Source of the DNA: Clostridia bacterium
GTDB lineage: Bacteria; Bacillota; Clostridia; Oscillospirales; CAG-272
Assembly: GCA_017472695.1 (NCBI GenBank)
Contig: JAFUOQ010000015.1
Span: forward strand, 64,388-128,387
DNA: 64,000 bases
Direction of reading: 5' to 3'
The position numbers and the translations under genes are program-made. The notes beneath the pieces are model-generated. The model searched no databases and was not told the DNA's origin. It saw only the letters and a program-made list of their open reading frames with translations. Shown here piece by piece: positions 27,103 through 34,893 of this stretch (its first letter is position 1; the number at the start of each line of letters is the position of its first letter).

Positions 27103-28464
27103 ATGAAATTAATTAAAAATCCAGAACAGTTTCATTGTTGGGAGCACTATGCGGCAGAACTTCCCGTTGAATACCATCAAAGCCTAGAGGAGGGCTTAGC
27201 TATTGAGCCCTACAAGGAGCTATTTGATGCAGCTACTAAATTGCCAGATGGCGAATTTAAAGAGGAAATTGCCGATGCTATTTCCAAATTAGTGCTTGAG
27301 TTGCCTATAAGAGACGGCTACGAATATAACGAGCCATCCGACCTTGAGGGCATTAAATCACTTAGAAATTTAGAGCTTTTAAAAGATTCAAAGCCTTCCG
27401 TTGCGCTTGAAAAAAAGATTGAAGGCGCTTGGTATGGCAGAATTGCAGGATGCTTACTTGGTAAGCCTGTTGAAGGCTTGTGGACAAAGACCTTGACTGC
27501 ACTTTTAAAATCATCAAATAACTTCCCTATGACAAGATATATCTTGAGCACAGATGTAAACCGTGAGGAGCTTGCAAAAATCGGGCTTGATCCTTGGCAT
27601 TTGACCTCTGATTGGTACATAGACAAGATAAGATGTGCACCTGCTGACGACGACACTAACTATACAGTTATGGCTCAGCTTATGATTGAGCGCTATGGTA
27701 TTAATTTTACACCTAAGAATGTGCTTGAGGCTTGGATGGACTATCAGCCAAAAAATGCATATTGCACAGCCGAAAGAGTTGCTTATATGAACTTTCTAAA
27801 GAGCTATGTGCCACCTTATACCGCATACCACAAAAACCCATACAGAGAGTGGATTGGTGCGCAAATCCGTGGAGATTACTATGGTTATGTAGCTAATAAT
27901 GCCGAGGTTGGTGCTGAGCTTGCTTGGCGCGATGCTTCTATTTCACATATAAAAAATGGTATTTATGGCGAAATGCTTGTTTCTGCTATGCTCGCGTATG
28001 CAAAATCAAGCGAAAATATATTAGATGTTATTTATGCAGGTCTTTCTCAAATTCCATCAACCTCTCGTCTATACGCGCAAGCTATGGAAATGATTGATGG
28101 CTACAAAAACGGAATGACTAAGGACGAGGCTTTTGCCAAAATCCACGCACGATATAACAACGAGTTTTCAAACGATTGGTGTCATACAATCTCTAATGCG
28201 CTTATTGTTGTAGCTTCACTTCTCTATGGCGAGGGCGATTTTGGAAAATCAATCTGTATGGCTGTTGAAACCGGCTTTGATACCGACTGCAACGGTGCAA
28301 CCGTTGGCTCAATTGTCGGCATGATTTATGGAATTGACAACATCGGCAAGGAGTGGACCGACCCACTCGGCGGAGTTTTAGAAACTCAAATTCTCGGCCA
28401 CGATAAATCAACAATCGATGCACTTGTAAAGAAAACACTTGAGCATATTCAGTGGTTTAAATAA
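27103..28464 (+). CDS. ADP-ribosylglycohydrolase family protein
   Basis: A 453-residue protein. After a variable N-terminal 110 residues comes GAWYGRIAGCLLGKPVEG (about 109-126), the start of the all-helical ADP-ribosylglycohydrolase (DraG/ARH) fold. The binuclear metal motifs are APADDDTNYTVMAQLMIE (about 183-200) and VETGFDTDCNGATVGSIVGMIYG (about 387-409). The family removes ADP-ribose from proteins or nucleic acids, or hydrolyses related N-glycosidic bonds. It follows truB by 7 bp and is probably co-transcribed. No ADP-ribosyltransferase is visible in the window. Confidence 0.85.
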   Translation: MKLIKNPEQFHCWEHYAAELPVEYHQSLEEGLAIEPYKELFDAATKLPDGEFKEEIADAISKLVLELPIRDGYEYNEPSDLEGIKSLRNLELLKDSKPSVALEKKIEGAWYGRIAGCLLGKPVEGLWTKTLTALLKSSNNFPMTRYILSTDVNREELAKIGLDPWHLTSDWYIDKIRCAPADDDTNYTVMAQLMIERYGINFTPKNVLEAWMDYQPKNAYCTAERVAYMNFLKSYVPPYTAYHKNPYREWIGAQIRGDYYGYVANNAEVGAELAWRDASISHIKNGIYGEMLVSAMLAYAKSSENILDVIYAGLSQIPSTSRLYAQAMEMIDGYKNGMTKDEAFAKIHARYNNEFSNDWCHTISNALIVVASLLYGEGDFGKSICMAVETGFDTDCNGATVGSIVGMIYGIDNIGKEWTDPLGGVLETQILGHDKSTIDALVKKTLEHIQWFK

Positions 28465-28469
28465 AACAA

Positions 28470-28493
28470 AAAAGGACACATTAGTGTCCTTTT
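28470..28493. terminator. Shared terminator between the glycohydrolase and tRNA-Ser
   Basis: GGACAC, loop ATTA, GTGTCC, with A-tract before and TTTT after on both strands. It can serve both converging transcripts. Confidence 0.75.
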
Positions 28494-28497
28494 GTTT

Positions 28498-28584
28498 TGG
28501 CGCAGGAAGAGGGATTCGAACCCCCGTGCCGTTAGGCAAACGGTTTTCAAGACCGCCTCGTTATGACCGCTTCGATATTCCTGC
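28498..28584 (-). tRNA. tRNA-Ser (anticodon UGA)
   Basis: On the minus strand the acceptor stem GCAGGAA pairs with TTCCTGC, followed by discriminator G and an encoded CCA. The anticodon loop CTTGAAA gives UGA. The T-arm is GGGGGTTCGAATCCC, and a long variable arm (class II, total 87 nt with CCA) is typical of serine tRNAs. The promoter is about 195 bp upstream at 28779-28807, and a mobile element is inserted just beyond it. Confidence 0.93.
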
Positions 28585-28623
28585 GTATTCAAATGTACAT
28601 TTGCATACGCAGAGAATATCGAA
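28571..28623. repeat. Fold-back palindrome overlapping the 5' end of tRNA-Ser
   Basis: Arms 28571-28596 and 28597-28623 are almost perfect inverted copies with about three differences. The left arm includes the first 14 bases of the tRNA (complement TTCGATATTCCTGC), so the leader carries an inverted duplicate of the tRNA 5' end. Confidence 0.75.
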
Positions 28624-28778
28624 CCGGCTCGCAAAATATTTTGCGAATTCGCTTCGTATGTCCAACAAAAGCCGTTGTCTGCTTGCAAGCAAAAGGCTCG
28701 TTGCGACACAAGGCGAAGCCTTGATATTCCTAATATACAATGTACGTATTTTCTTTGCACAATTTCTCGTGCTTTAGT
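28624..28778. other. Palindrome-rich tRNA leader
   Basis: No reading frame is credible. It contains perfect palindromes CGCAAAATATTTTGCG (28632-28647) and TGCTTGCAAGCA (about 28680-28691), and the module CAAGGCGAAGCCTTG (28709-28723). A near-copy of that last module occurs at 62591-62605. It looks like a cluster of intergenic palindromic repeats inside the transcribed leader of tRNA-Ser. Confidence 0.5.
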
Positions 28779-28807
28779 ATAATATCACATTTTTTTGCTT
28801 CTGTCAA
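28779..28807 (-). promoter_or_regulatory. Promoter of tRNA-Ser
   Basis: On the minus strand TTGACA (28807-28802), 17-base spacer, TATTAT (28784-28779). The left repeat of the mobile element begins 11 bp beyond the -35 box. Confidence 0.75.
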
Positions 28808-28817
28808 TATATTTTTT

Positions 28818-28832
28818 ATTTTTCTTTAAAAT
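28818..28832 (+). repeat. Candidate left attachment repeat (attL)
   Basis: ATTTTTCTTTAAAAT, identical to 44803-44817. The pair brackets the phage-like genes and lies outside the first and last of them, with host functions beyond on both sides. Confidence 0.6.
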
Positions 28833-28844
28833 TGTTAGTTTTAT

Positions 28845-28899
28845 AATACAGTTATACACATTGAAAAAATTTTTTTGGTGTTGTATAACTGTATTTTTT
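28845..28899 (+). promoter_or_regulatory. Left-end dyad: terminator-like hairpin overlapping a promoter
   Basis: AATACAGTTATACA (28845-28858) and its exact complement (28882-28895) flank a 23-base loop and are followed by a T-tract. The same DNA holds TTGAAA (28861-28866), 17 bases, TATAAC (28884-28889). It can be read as an operator-flanked promoter into the phage. In the circular form it could equally be the terminator of the transposase transcript, since the candidate junction lies between them. Confidence 0.5.
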
Positions 28900-28911
28900 T
28901 ATTGCCTGGTG

Positions 28912-29005
28912 CTGTGGAGCTTTACCTCCTTAAATTTTTTGTGTAAATGTGTTTTAAATTCTCTTTTTTCAAAATAAAGTTTCTTTTTCAAATTAAGCTC
29001 CACAG
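28912..29005. repeat. Inverted repeat A (GTGGAGCTT family)
   Basis: CTGTGGAGCTT (28912-28922) and its perfect complement (28995-29005) enclose 72 AT-rich bases just before the first phage gene. The same GTGGAGCTTT string recurs at 29868-29877. Confidence 0.5.
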
Positions 29006-29029
29006 TGCTTTTTAAAAAGAGGTATTAAT

Positions 29030-29263
29030 ATGGTTCGTACAAAGTTATGTAATTTAATTGCTGTTCTTGATAAATACTCAAAGATAAAATTTGAGTTGTG
29101 CTCATATAATCAGCCTTATGTATTTGAGGGTAGAGTTAAGGAATTTATTAATTCAAATTATTATCAAGCCTTTTCTACTGACTACATATATGAACTAACT
29201 ATATATGGTGACTCTTTATTAAATTGTGTTGTAAATATCAAGTTGGCGCCACCTATTGATTGA
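29030..29263 (+). CDS. Small phage protein of unknown function
   Basis: A 77-residue protein, MVRTKLCNLIAVLDKYSK at the N-terminus, with no signal peptide or membrane helix and a mixed alpha/beta look. It is preceded by AAAGAGGTATTAAT and lies first in the plus-strand gene series. It has no family I recognise. Its position directly before the candidate ssDNA-binding protein suggests an early or replication-accessory role. Aromatic residues are frequent (several Tyr and Phe), as in small nucleic-acid-binding proteins, but that is weak evidence. Confidence 0.65.
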   Translation: MVRTKLCNLIAVLDKYSKIKFELCSYNQPYVFEGRVKEFINSNYYQAFSTDYIYELTIYGDSLLNCVVNIKLAPPID

Positions 29264-29337
29264 TCGTATGTCTTCACCTTCAGGTGTTACATAAATAAAT
29301 TTTAAATTGCCTACGGGCGGAAAGTGAGAAAAAAGTT

Positions 29338-29781
29338 ATGGCAAATGAAAAGAAAGTTGATGTTCAGGATAGTGCTGTTCAGGAGGGTGTTGTTGAAACT
29401 AGCGTTGTTGAAGCAAAGAAGGAAAAGTTAATCGAAGTTAAACGTGAGCAGTTCGGTACTGGTGATGATGGTTCACCGCGCTATTCGTATTATATGGATA
29501 TTGTACTCCTTGGTGGTCCTTTGAGAATTTCTCTTGCTGGTAAGGATGATGGAAATTACAGGCTACTTAATTTGATTTATTCAGATAAAAATGTTGCTCA
29601 AGGTCGCATTAAGGTGTCTTCATTTATGCCTGAAAAATCAAAGACTCCTATTGAAACAATAGAAGTTGAGGTTTTTTCAGTTGACTCTGATGGTGATGAA
29701 ATCTGTGCATCACTCTTTGGACAAAGAAGTTCTGATAAGAGCTGCCTGTCCAATTACTTAAAAAAACTAAAACGTAATTAA
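29338..29781 (+). CDS. Candidate ssDNA-binding protein of the phage
   Basis: A 147-residue cytoplasmic protein. The acidic N-terminal 35 residues are followed by a compact domain with YSYYMDIVLLGGPLRISLAG (about 57-76) and YRLLNLIYSDKN, then a basic C-terminus (YLKKLKRN). Filamentous phages need an abundant ssDNA-binding protein to coat the replicated strand, and this gene is the best candidate by place and shape (beta-rich with exposed Tyr). The assignment is inference; the sequence is also reminiscent of small conserved proteins of Gram-positive mobile elements. Its ribosome site is weak (GTGAGAA). Confidence 0.5.
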   Translation: MANEKKVDVQDSAVQEGVVETSVVEAKKEKLIEVKREQFGTGDDGSPRYSYYMDIVLLGGPLRISLAGKDDGNYRLLNLIYSDKNVAQGRIKVSSFMPEKSKTPIETIEVEVFSVDSDGDEICASLFGQRSSDKSCLSNYLKKLKRN

Positions 29782-29794
29782 TAAAGTTAATTAA

Positions 29795-29873
29795 CTCCAC
29801 TTTACTTGAAATGAAATCAGCCTACTCGGTAAGAGGTGAATAATACAGGATTTGTCATAAAAGTAAAGTGGAG
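29795..29873. repeat. Inverted repeat B (GTGGAGCTT family)
   Basis: CTCCACTTTACTT (29795-29807) and its perfect complement (29861-29873) form a 13-bp stem around a 53-base loop. It shares the GTGGAGC core with inverted repeat A but in the opposite order. Confidence 0.55.
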
Positions 29874-29952
29874 CTTTTGATTTTTATGTGGGAGTGATGT
29901 AATTTGATTGTGAAATAGTGTCTAAAGCATTTGATTTAGGCAGGTGAAGTAA

Positions 29953-30306
29953 ATATCTAAAAAGAAATTTTTAAAAAAGAATGAGTTTAGGTATAATTCA
30001 AGCCCTAATGTCAAAAGAAAAGATGGCAAAGGGCATATTGCGTATGTTTCCGCTCGTCAAGGAAATAATTTCAAAATAAATACGATAACTCATTCTAATA
30101 CTTTTTATGGTGAGCCTACTGTTCCGTTATCTAAAAATCCTAATTTATTATCAAAAGATACTCGTCAATCGCGTTTTAGTGTTCCTCGGTGGCAAAGTGC
30201 CAATAGTTTAAAGGTCAAGCCAAAAGGCTATTGGAAATTGGATAAACAGGATAAAAAAGCTATTAAAAAGTTCAATAAAAAGTATGCAAATAACTATAAA
30301 AAATAA
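29953..30306 (+). CDS. KNEFR/KGH-family small protein, copy A (ATA at the start position)
   Basis: The frame encodes 117 residues paralogous to the protein at 39116: KKNEFR, DGKGH, ARQGN, ITHSN and SKNPN all align, as does a C-terminal KGYWKLDKQDKKAIKK-like segment. The position that is ATG in copy B (ATGTCTAAAAA) is ATA here (29953), preceded by an in-frame stop at 29950, and no nearby in-frame ATG exists. Either ATA is used at low rate or the gene is silenced. The body is open with no stops, so decay, if any, is recent. Function is unknown. A stem-enclosed hairpin element follows directly at 30314-30378, as it does after copy B. Confidence 0.6.
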   Translation: MSKKKFLKKNEFRYNSSPNVKRKDGKGHIAYVSARQGNNFKINTITHSNTFYGEPTVPLSKNPNLLSKDTRQSRFSVPRWQSANSLKVKPKGYWKLDKQDKKAIKKFNKKYANNYKK

Positions 30307-30313
30307 ATAAAAA

Positions 30314-30378
30314 AGATTTCAACCCGAGCGACGTTTCCGTCAAGTTCCGTAAACAAAGTACGGCATTGGTTGAAATCT
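30314..30378 (+). ncRNA. Candidate structured element after copy A
   Basis: Outer stem AGATTTCAACC (30314-30324)/GGTTGAAATCT (30368-30378). Inside, GTTCC leads into a hairpin CCGTA-TACGG followed by CATT. The same order (outer stem, GTTCC, small hairpin, CACT) is found after copy B with different stem bases. It is too long inside for a simple terminator and has no T-tract. Confidence 0.4.
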
Positions 30379-30446
30379 GTAAATATTATAACCCATTGAT
30401 ATTTAAAAATCAATAGGTTTTGAAAAAAACATAGGAGAAAAAAATA

Positions 30447-30977
30447 ATGACAAAAAAGACTAAAAAGGTTTTGACCATTATCGGCTGTGTGCTACTGTGT
30501 GCATTATTCCTTGGTGTTGGAGTTTATGCAGTAGATGCATTAACCGAGTGGGATATTAAAACTGTAAATGAAAACAACATAATCAAAGTTGATGATTATG
30601 TTTTAGAAGATACTAAAGATAAAGATGCGGCTATTCAAGTTGATGTAACTGAAGCTGGCGAAATTAAGGTAATTGGTGAAAACAATACCGATAGCGCCAC
30701 TGAAATTGAGGTTGTATCAGTAATTCTTGATAAGGGTGAATATTATATTTCTTCAGGTGACAAGAAATGTGACAAAGATACATATTACCTTGTGTTGAAA
30801 AATGATGCCGGTGATGAAATTATTGCTGATAATGATTTCACTGTTACAGAGTCAACAAGCTATACACTCTATATCGTAATTCAAGCTGATGTTGAAATTG
30901 ATACCACCTTTAGCCCTGTACTTGTAGAGGGTGACGAGGCGGAGTCTTTCTTCAAAATTAATCTTTTTAATAACTAA
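30447..30977 (+). CDS. Secreted/anchored phage protein of unknown function
   Basis: A 176-residue protein with an N-terminal signal or anchor (KKVLTIIGCVLLCALFLGVGVYAV, about 5-28) and an acidic beta-rich outer part (IEVVSVILDKGEYYISSGDK, YYLVLKNDAGDEIIADND). There is no second membrane helix. It has a strong ribosome site (AGGAGAAAAAAATA). It opens the block of exported proteins, so a virion-surface or envelope role is likely. It has no family I recognise; the size is too large for a typical major coat protein. Confidence 0.65.
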   Translation: MTKKTKKVLTIIGCVLLCALFLGVGVYAVDALTEWDIKTVNENNIIKVDDYVLEDTKDKDAAIQVDVTEAGEIKVIGENNTDSATEIEVVSVILDKGEYYISSGDKKCDKDTYYLVLKNDAGDEIIADNDFTVTESTSYTLYIVIQADVEIDTTFSPVLVEGDEAESFFKINLFNN

Positions 30978-31028
30978 TGCCAAAGGGGGGCTATTGAGCT
31001 CCCTTTGTTTTAAAAGGAGTGAAAAATT

Positions 31029-33050
31029 ATGAAGAAAAAAATAATGTGCTTGTTTTTCGCTTTTGTTTTGCTCTTATCGGTGTGCCCTTTATATGTGTTT
31101 GCTATTGATACTGATAGCGATTATAAAGAGGTCTTGAATATACCGCTTGAAAATGTAGATTTATCGGAAACAAGCATCGAATATGATTTTAGTCATATTT
31201 ATGCGGGTAGCTTTAAAGTGGAAGATTATAAAGCTAATGCTACTAAAAACGCTATTGAATTGATATCATGTATGGAAATTCGTAATGATAGTGACAATAT
31301 AGAACTATTTATTTACGTATATAACCCGGCTAAAAAAACCATTTACAATTATGAAAGTAATACTATTACTTTTTCGAATGAAGAGGGTTATGATGAAGAC
31401 TTAAAAAATTATTCAAAATACAGCTTGGAAATAATTGATGTTTATGGTGCCACAAAAAATACTTCTACTGAAACAAATGCTACCATTTTGAAATACAAGG
31501 TTGAAGGATTTGAATGGGATACTAATACTGGTAGCCGCGTGTATCGTTTGGTTGAAACGGAATTTAACGTTGGTTCCTCAAATCCGGTTAATTATAAAAT
31601 AGCTAAAACATACAAATTCACGACCTGTGAAGATGGTATGTTGGTTATAAACGTAAATGACGAGGAAACGATTACTTTAAAAGCTAACCATACATTTTAT
31701 CGTGTTCAAACTGAAAAAATTGGTGTTTATCAAGATATTGAGTCTGTGTATTTTGCTGTAGATAATGAGCTTCTAAATGCATATGGCTCAATGAACTCTA
31801 TTGACGTATGTTGGCGTGAGCTGGTAACCAAACCTATATTAATTGTTGATGATGAGGATATATATGACAATTTAATGTACTCTGAAGGTAGTAATATACC
31901 TTGGATTTATGGTTCGGGATATTCTTTTGGCGGTGGCATTAATAAAGGTACTTGGATTGCACCGGGGATTTTATCATTTGCTCCAAGCGGTTGGGTTCCC
32001 ACCACATTCAAATATGGTTTTAATTCTGATGATATTCCTTATTCATATTTTGGTGGTGTCGGCGATTTTCTTAAAAATTCGGTAACTCAAATTGCCACGT
32101 ATTTTGACAATTTCTATATTACTCCAAACGAAAACAAGGTTGAAAATGAAATAGAAAAATTGTATTTCTTGTTCTATTTGGAGCAGGGTGAAATGGTTTC
32201 GTTTGAAGAAATATTAGATTTTGCTGATACATATAACTATGGTGTTGCGGATGGTACATATGAAGAGGATTGTTTTTCGAGCATTAGTGAATTAAAAGAA
32301 TATAGATTTGATGTTGAGCAAACTGCAAATGTAAATCGTTATACGATTAATAATTCCCTATGGGAATATTGGGGTAATTTCTTCAGATATTCAACAGAGC
32401 TTGCAAAAAGTCGCGAATTTTACAATTTAGAGAATTTTTATTTACCTCACGTTGATGAAAATAAGATGTCCGATGTGGATCTTTCAGAACGTTATTTAAT
32501 TGATATTAATGATGTGCCAGAATTTAGAAAATTTGTCCGTAATAACGCTGATAAATCGGTGTTTTTATTGCGTTATGCTATACATGAAACTGAAATTTAT
32601 GAGGGTGCATTATTTGATGATGACTTTATAGATTGGGACTCAGGCATAAATGCTATTGGTCACATACAAGCCAAGTGCTATGCGTGTAACTCAACTGTGG
32701 CTACGACTACAATTATAGATGATTTTGATGTTCTTGATATTAACTTTGGTTCAAATGATGGAAGGTTGTACACATTCCCAGTTGGTCGCGCTCCTACCGA
32801 TTTTGCTCCTGATTTAGAGCATGCAGAAAAACCATCATTGGTTGTGGTTGGTGATATTACAACAGATGATATATTTGAAACAATTACTACAATTCTAAGA
32901 ATTGCCATAATTGCAGTTGTGATATATTTGCTTATTCAATTGTTTGTATCATTATCACCTTTGTTATCAAATCTAAAAACAGGTGGAAAAACAAACATCG
33001 TCGTAAATGTTGATGGAGAGGAAAAGAAGAATGAAAAGAAAAATAATTAG
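31029..33050 (+). CDS. Large type I membrane protein, candidate minor coat/adsorption protein (pIII-like)
   Basis: A 673-residue protein. The signal peptide MKKKIMCLFFAFVLLLSVCPLYVFA is cut at about residue 25. A long acidic outer region carries GYSFGGGINKGTWIAPGILSF near 300-320, and a C-terminal membrane helix TTILRIAIIAVVIYLLIQLFVSL (about 618-640) is followed by a short tail rich in Lys and Glu. Signal peptide, large ectodomain and C-terminal anchor is the layout of filamentous-phage pIII, which binds the host and closes the virion. No sequence similarity to known pIII is visible, so the assignment rests on topology and position. Its end overlaps the next gene. Confidence 0.6.
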   Translation: MKKKIMCLFFAFVLLLSVCPLYVFAIDTDSDYKEVLNIPLENVDLSETSIEYDFSHIYAGSFKVEDYKANATKNAIELISCMEIRNDSDNIELFIYVYNPAKKTIYNYESNTITFSNEEGYDEDLKNYSKYSLEIIDVYGATKNTSTETNATILKYKVEGFEWDTNTGSRVYRLVETEFNVGSSNPVNYKIAKTYKFTTCEDGMLVINVNDEETITLKANHTFYRVQTEKIGVYQDIESVYFAVDNELLNAYGSMNSIDVCWRELVTKPILIVDDEDIYDNLMYSEGSNIPWIYGSGYSFGGGINKGTWIAPGILSFAPSGWVPTTFKYGFNSDDIPYSYFGGVGDFLKNSVTQIATYFDNFYITPNENKVENEIEKLYFLFYLEQGEMVSFEEILDFADTYNYGVADGTYEEDCFSSISELKEYRFDVEQTANVNRYTINNSLWEYWGNFFRYSTELAKSREFYNLENFYLPHVDENKMSDVDLSERYLIDINDVPEFRKFVRNNADKSVFLLRYAIHETEIYEGALFDDDFIDWDSGINAIGHIQAKCYACNSTVATTTIIDDFDVLDINFGSNDGRLYTFPVGRAPTDFAPDLEHAEKPSLVVVGDITTDDIFETITTILRIAIIAVVIYLLIQLFVSLSPLLSNLKTGGKTNIVVNVDGEEKKNEKKNN

Positions 33051-33921
33051 TTTTTTAACAGTGTTCTGTTTGTTTCTTACATCTTTTGTGGTTGTTGCAT
33101 CTGCTAATGAAACGCAATATGACCCTTATATTGATGACCACTGGCAAGAGAATAATATAGTTTGTAATCATTGCGGTGAGTCTGGGTGTAATACTTGTGC
33201 TTCTTACAGTGCTGGCTTTTATGACGGAAAAGAGGACGGCTATGAGAACGGCTATCAGATGGCTACAATTGATTTACAAGAAAAAATCGACGCGGCGGAG
33301 TCAAAGGCTACAGAAGAGGATTTAAATAATGCACGTAACGAGGCAGTTGATGAGTTCAAGTCTAGTACTGAATATCAGAATGCAATTGAGCAGGCAAAAG
33401 CTGAAGCTATTGAGGAATATAAAAACAGTGATGAATATAGCAATGCAATTAACCAAGCTAAAACCGATGCATTAAGCGATTATTTGACATCATCAGATTA
33501 TTCAGATGCACTCAATGAAACAGCATCCAATGCGATATCTGATTATAAAGCAAGTGCTGAATATAATCAAACACTACAGGCTCAATTCTCTGCCGGACAA
33601 AGTGCAGGTTATGATATAGGATATAACGAATGCTATGACTATTTATATGGTGAAATTTATGACAAGGGCTATGCAGATGGTATGTCCAATTTTAGAGGTT
33701 CTTCTGTTTATGCTACAGAGCTTGAAAATTATTTTCAAACCGGATATGAAAATGGTTACACAGACGGACACACAGATGGATATGACCTCGGAAACGAAAA
33801 TGCAAGTGATTTTAATCCAGAGGAGCTTACGTCAACTTTAGTTGCTTTATTCGTTTTAATAGCTATTGCTATTGTTATTACTGCATTTGTAATCAAATCA
33901 AAGAGAAAAAGAGGAAAATAA
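33031..33921 (+). CDS. Secreted repetitive helical protein with C-terminal anchor
   Basis: About 296 residues. Signal peptide MKRKIISFLTVFCLFLTSFVVVASA; a CNHCGESGCNTC cysteine cluster (about 46-57); then helical repeats of the type EAVDEFKSSTEYQNAIEQAKAEA, EAIEEYKNSDEYSNAINQAKTDA and DALSDYLTSSDYSDALNETASNA, about 23 residues apart; then Gly-Tyr-rich YENGYTDGHTDGYDLG. It ends in a membrane helix (TLVALFVLIAIAIVITAFVI) and the tail KSKRKRGK. The start at 33031 has GGAGAGGAAAAG upstream and lies inside the end of the previous gene. Likely a virion or adhesion component. Confidence 0.65.
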   Translation: MKRKIISFLTVFCLFLTSFVVVASANETQYDPYIDDHWQENNIVCNHCGESGCNTCASYSAGFYDGKEDGYENGYQMATIDLQEKIDAAESKATEEDLNNARNEAVDEFKSSTEYQNAIEQAKAEAIEEYKNSDEYSNAINQAKTDALSDYLTSSDYSDALNETASNAISDYKASAEYNQTLQAQFSAGQSAGYDIGYNECYDYLYGEIYDKGYADGMSNFRGSSVYATELENYFQTGYENGYTDGHTDGYDLGNENASDFNPEELTSTLVALFVLIAIAIVITAFVIKSKRKRGK

Positions 33922-33924
33922 AAG

Positions 33925-34893
33925 ATGAAAAAAATTAAGAAGATATTTGCAATAATTGGTACAATTTTAATATTGGCAACTATGTTTGTTATTCCTTGTT
34001 CGGCAATTGGTGTTTCTTTTGGAGAAGATGCTTATGGATTTACTTATTCAAATTTTATTTTGTTTTATTCGCCTGAAGATTATACTTATGAATTTGACGA
34101 GGAAACTGATTCAGCTTTATATACTTTTAAAAGTCCCAATCCGGAGCCTTGTTTAATCGTTTTAGAATATAAAACACCATCAGCAGGTACAAATTACAAA
34201 CAAAAATATTTTTTTACTGAACGTTTTTCCGAATTGTATTTAGATTTAAATAAGGCTGGTTATGAAGTGTATGATGAGTTAAAACATGTTTTTTTTCTTG
34301 CCTTTTATACTCCATTTTCTTTAGAAAATCTTGAATATCCAATGGAATTAATGATACCTTTAACTAATACTGACGATTTTATTTCTTCATATGATGAACA
34401 ATTTGGATGGGCAAATGAATATGCACAAGAATATGCTTTAGAGCAGGCGGTACCTTTGAATGAGCAAATCACATCTCTTAATAGTCAAATTGCTGATAAG
34501 AATACTGAAATTTCAAAGTTAGAAAATGATGTAACTGCTCTTGAAGGTACAATTACTGAAAAGGATAATGAAATTTCTACCCTTGAAGATACCATAATTC
34601 AAAATGAGATTGATTATAGCGCTCTCGAAGAGGCAAAAGCAACGTCAGAAAGTAATTTGAATACAGAAATCAGTGCATTGAGTAATAAAAATTTGGAGCT
34701 TACTGCTACTGTTAATTCACTTGAAAAGCAAATGCAATTAAAAATAAATAAGGCTTATGCAAGTGGTCTTACAGACTCTGAAACAAGCTTTAATATAGCG
34801 CCAATAGCTATTGGAGTTTCAATTCTCGGTATTCTTGTTACTATTGTTGGTCTTGTAATCAATAGAAAAAGAAGGAGCAATAAACGTGGGTAA
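33925..34893 (+). CDS. Secreted coiled-coil protein with C-terminal anchor
   Basis: A 322-residue protein. Signal peptide KKIFAIIGTILILATMFVIPCSA; outer domain to about residue 170; a long coiled coil with heptads such as LNSQIADKNTEISKLENDV and LEDTIIQNEIDYSALEEAKA (about 185-270); membrane helix IAPIAIGVSILGILVTIVGLVI; tail NRKRRSNKRG. Same architecture as its neighbours, so it belongs to one exported set. The next gene overlaps its last 8 bases. Function unknown; a stalk-like virion tip protein is one possibility. Confidence 0.65.
   Translation: MKKIKKIFAIIGTILILATMFVIPCSAIGVSFGEDAYGFTYSNFILFYSPEDYTYEFDEETDSALYTFKSPNPEPCLIVLEYKTPSAGTNYKQKYFFTERFSELYLDLNKAGYEVYDELKHVFFLAFYTPFSLENLEYPMELMIPLTNTDDFISSYDEQFGWANEYAQEYALEQAVPLNEQITSLNSQIADKNTEISKLENDVTALEGTITEKDNEISTLEDTIIQNEIDYSALEEAKATSESNLNTEISALSNKNLELTATVNSLEKQMQLKINKAYASGLTDSETSFNIAPIAIGVSILGILVTIVGLVINRKRRSNKRG

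Noticed and set aside
28439..28777. Protein-coding frames across tRNA-Ser on both strands
   Set aside because: They run through the tRNA gene and palindromic leader and have no ribosome sites; shadows of non-coding DNA.
28624..28778. T-box or a second tRNA in the tRNA-Ser leader
   Set aside because: Palindromes are present but no T-box sequence, anticodon arm or T-arm could be assembled.
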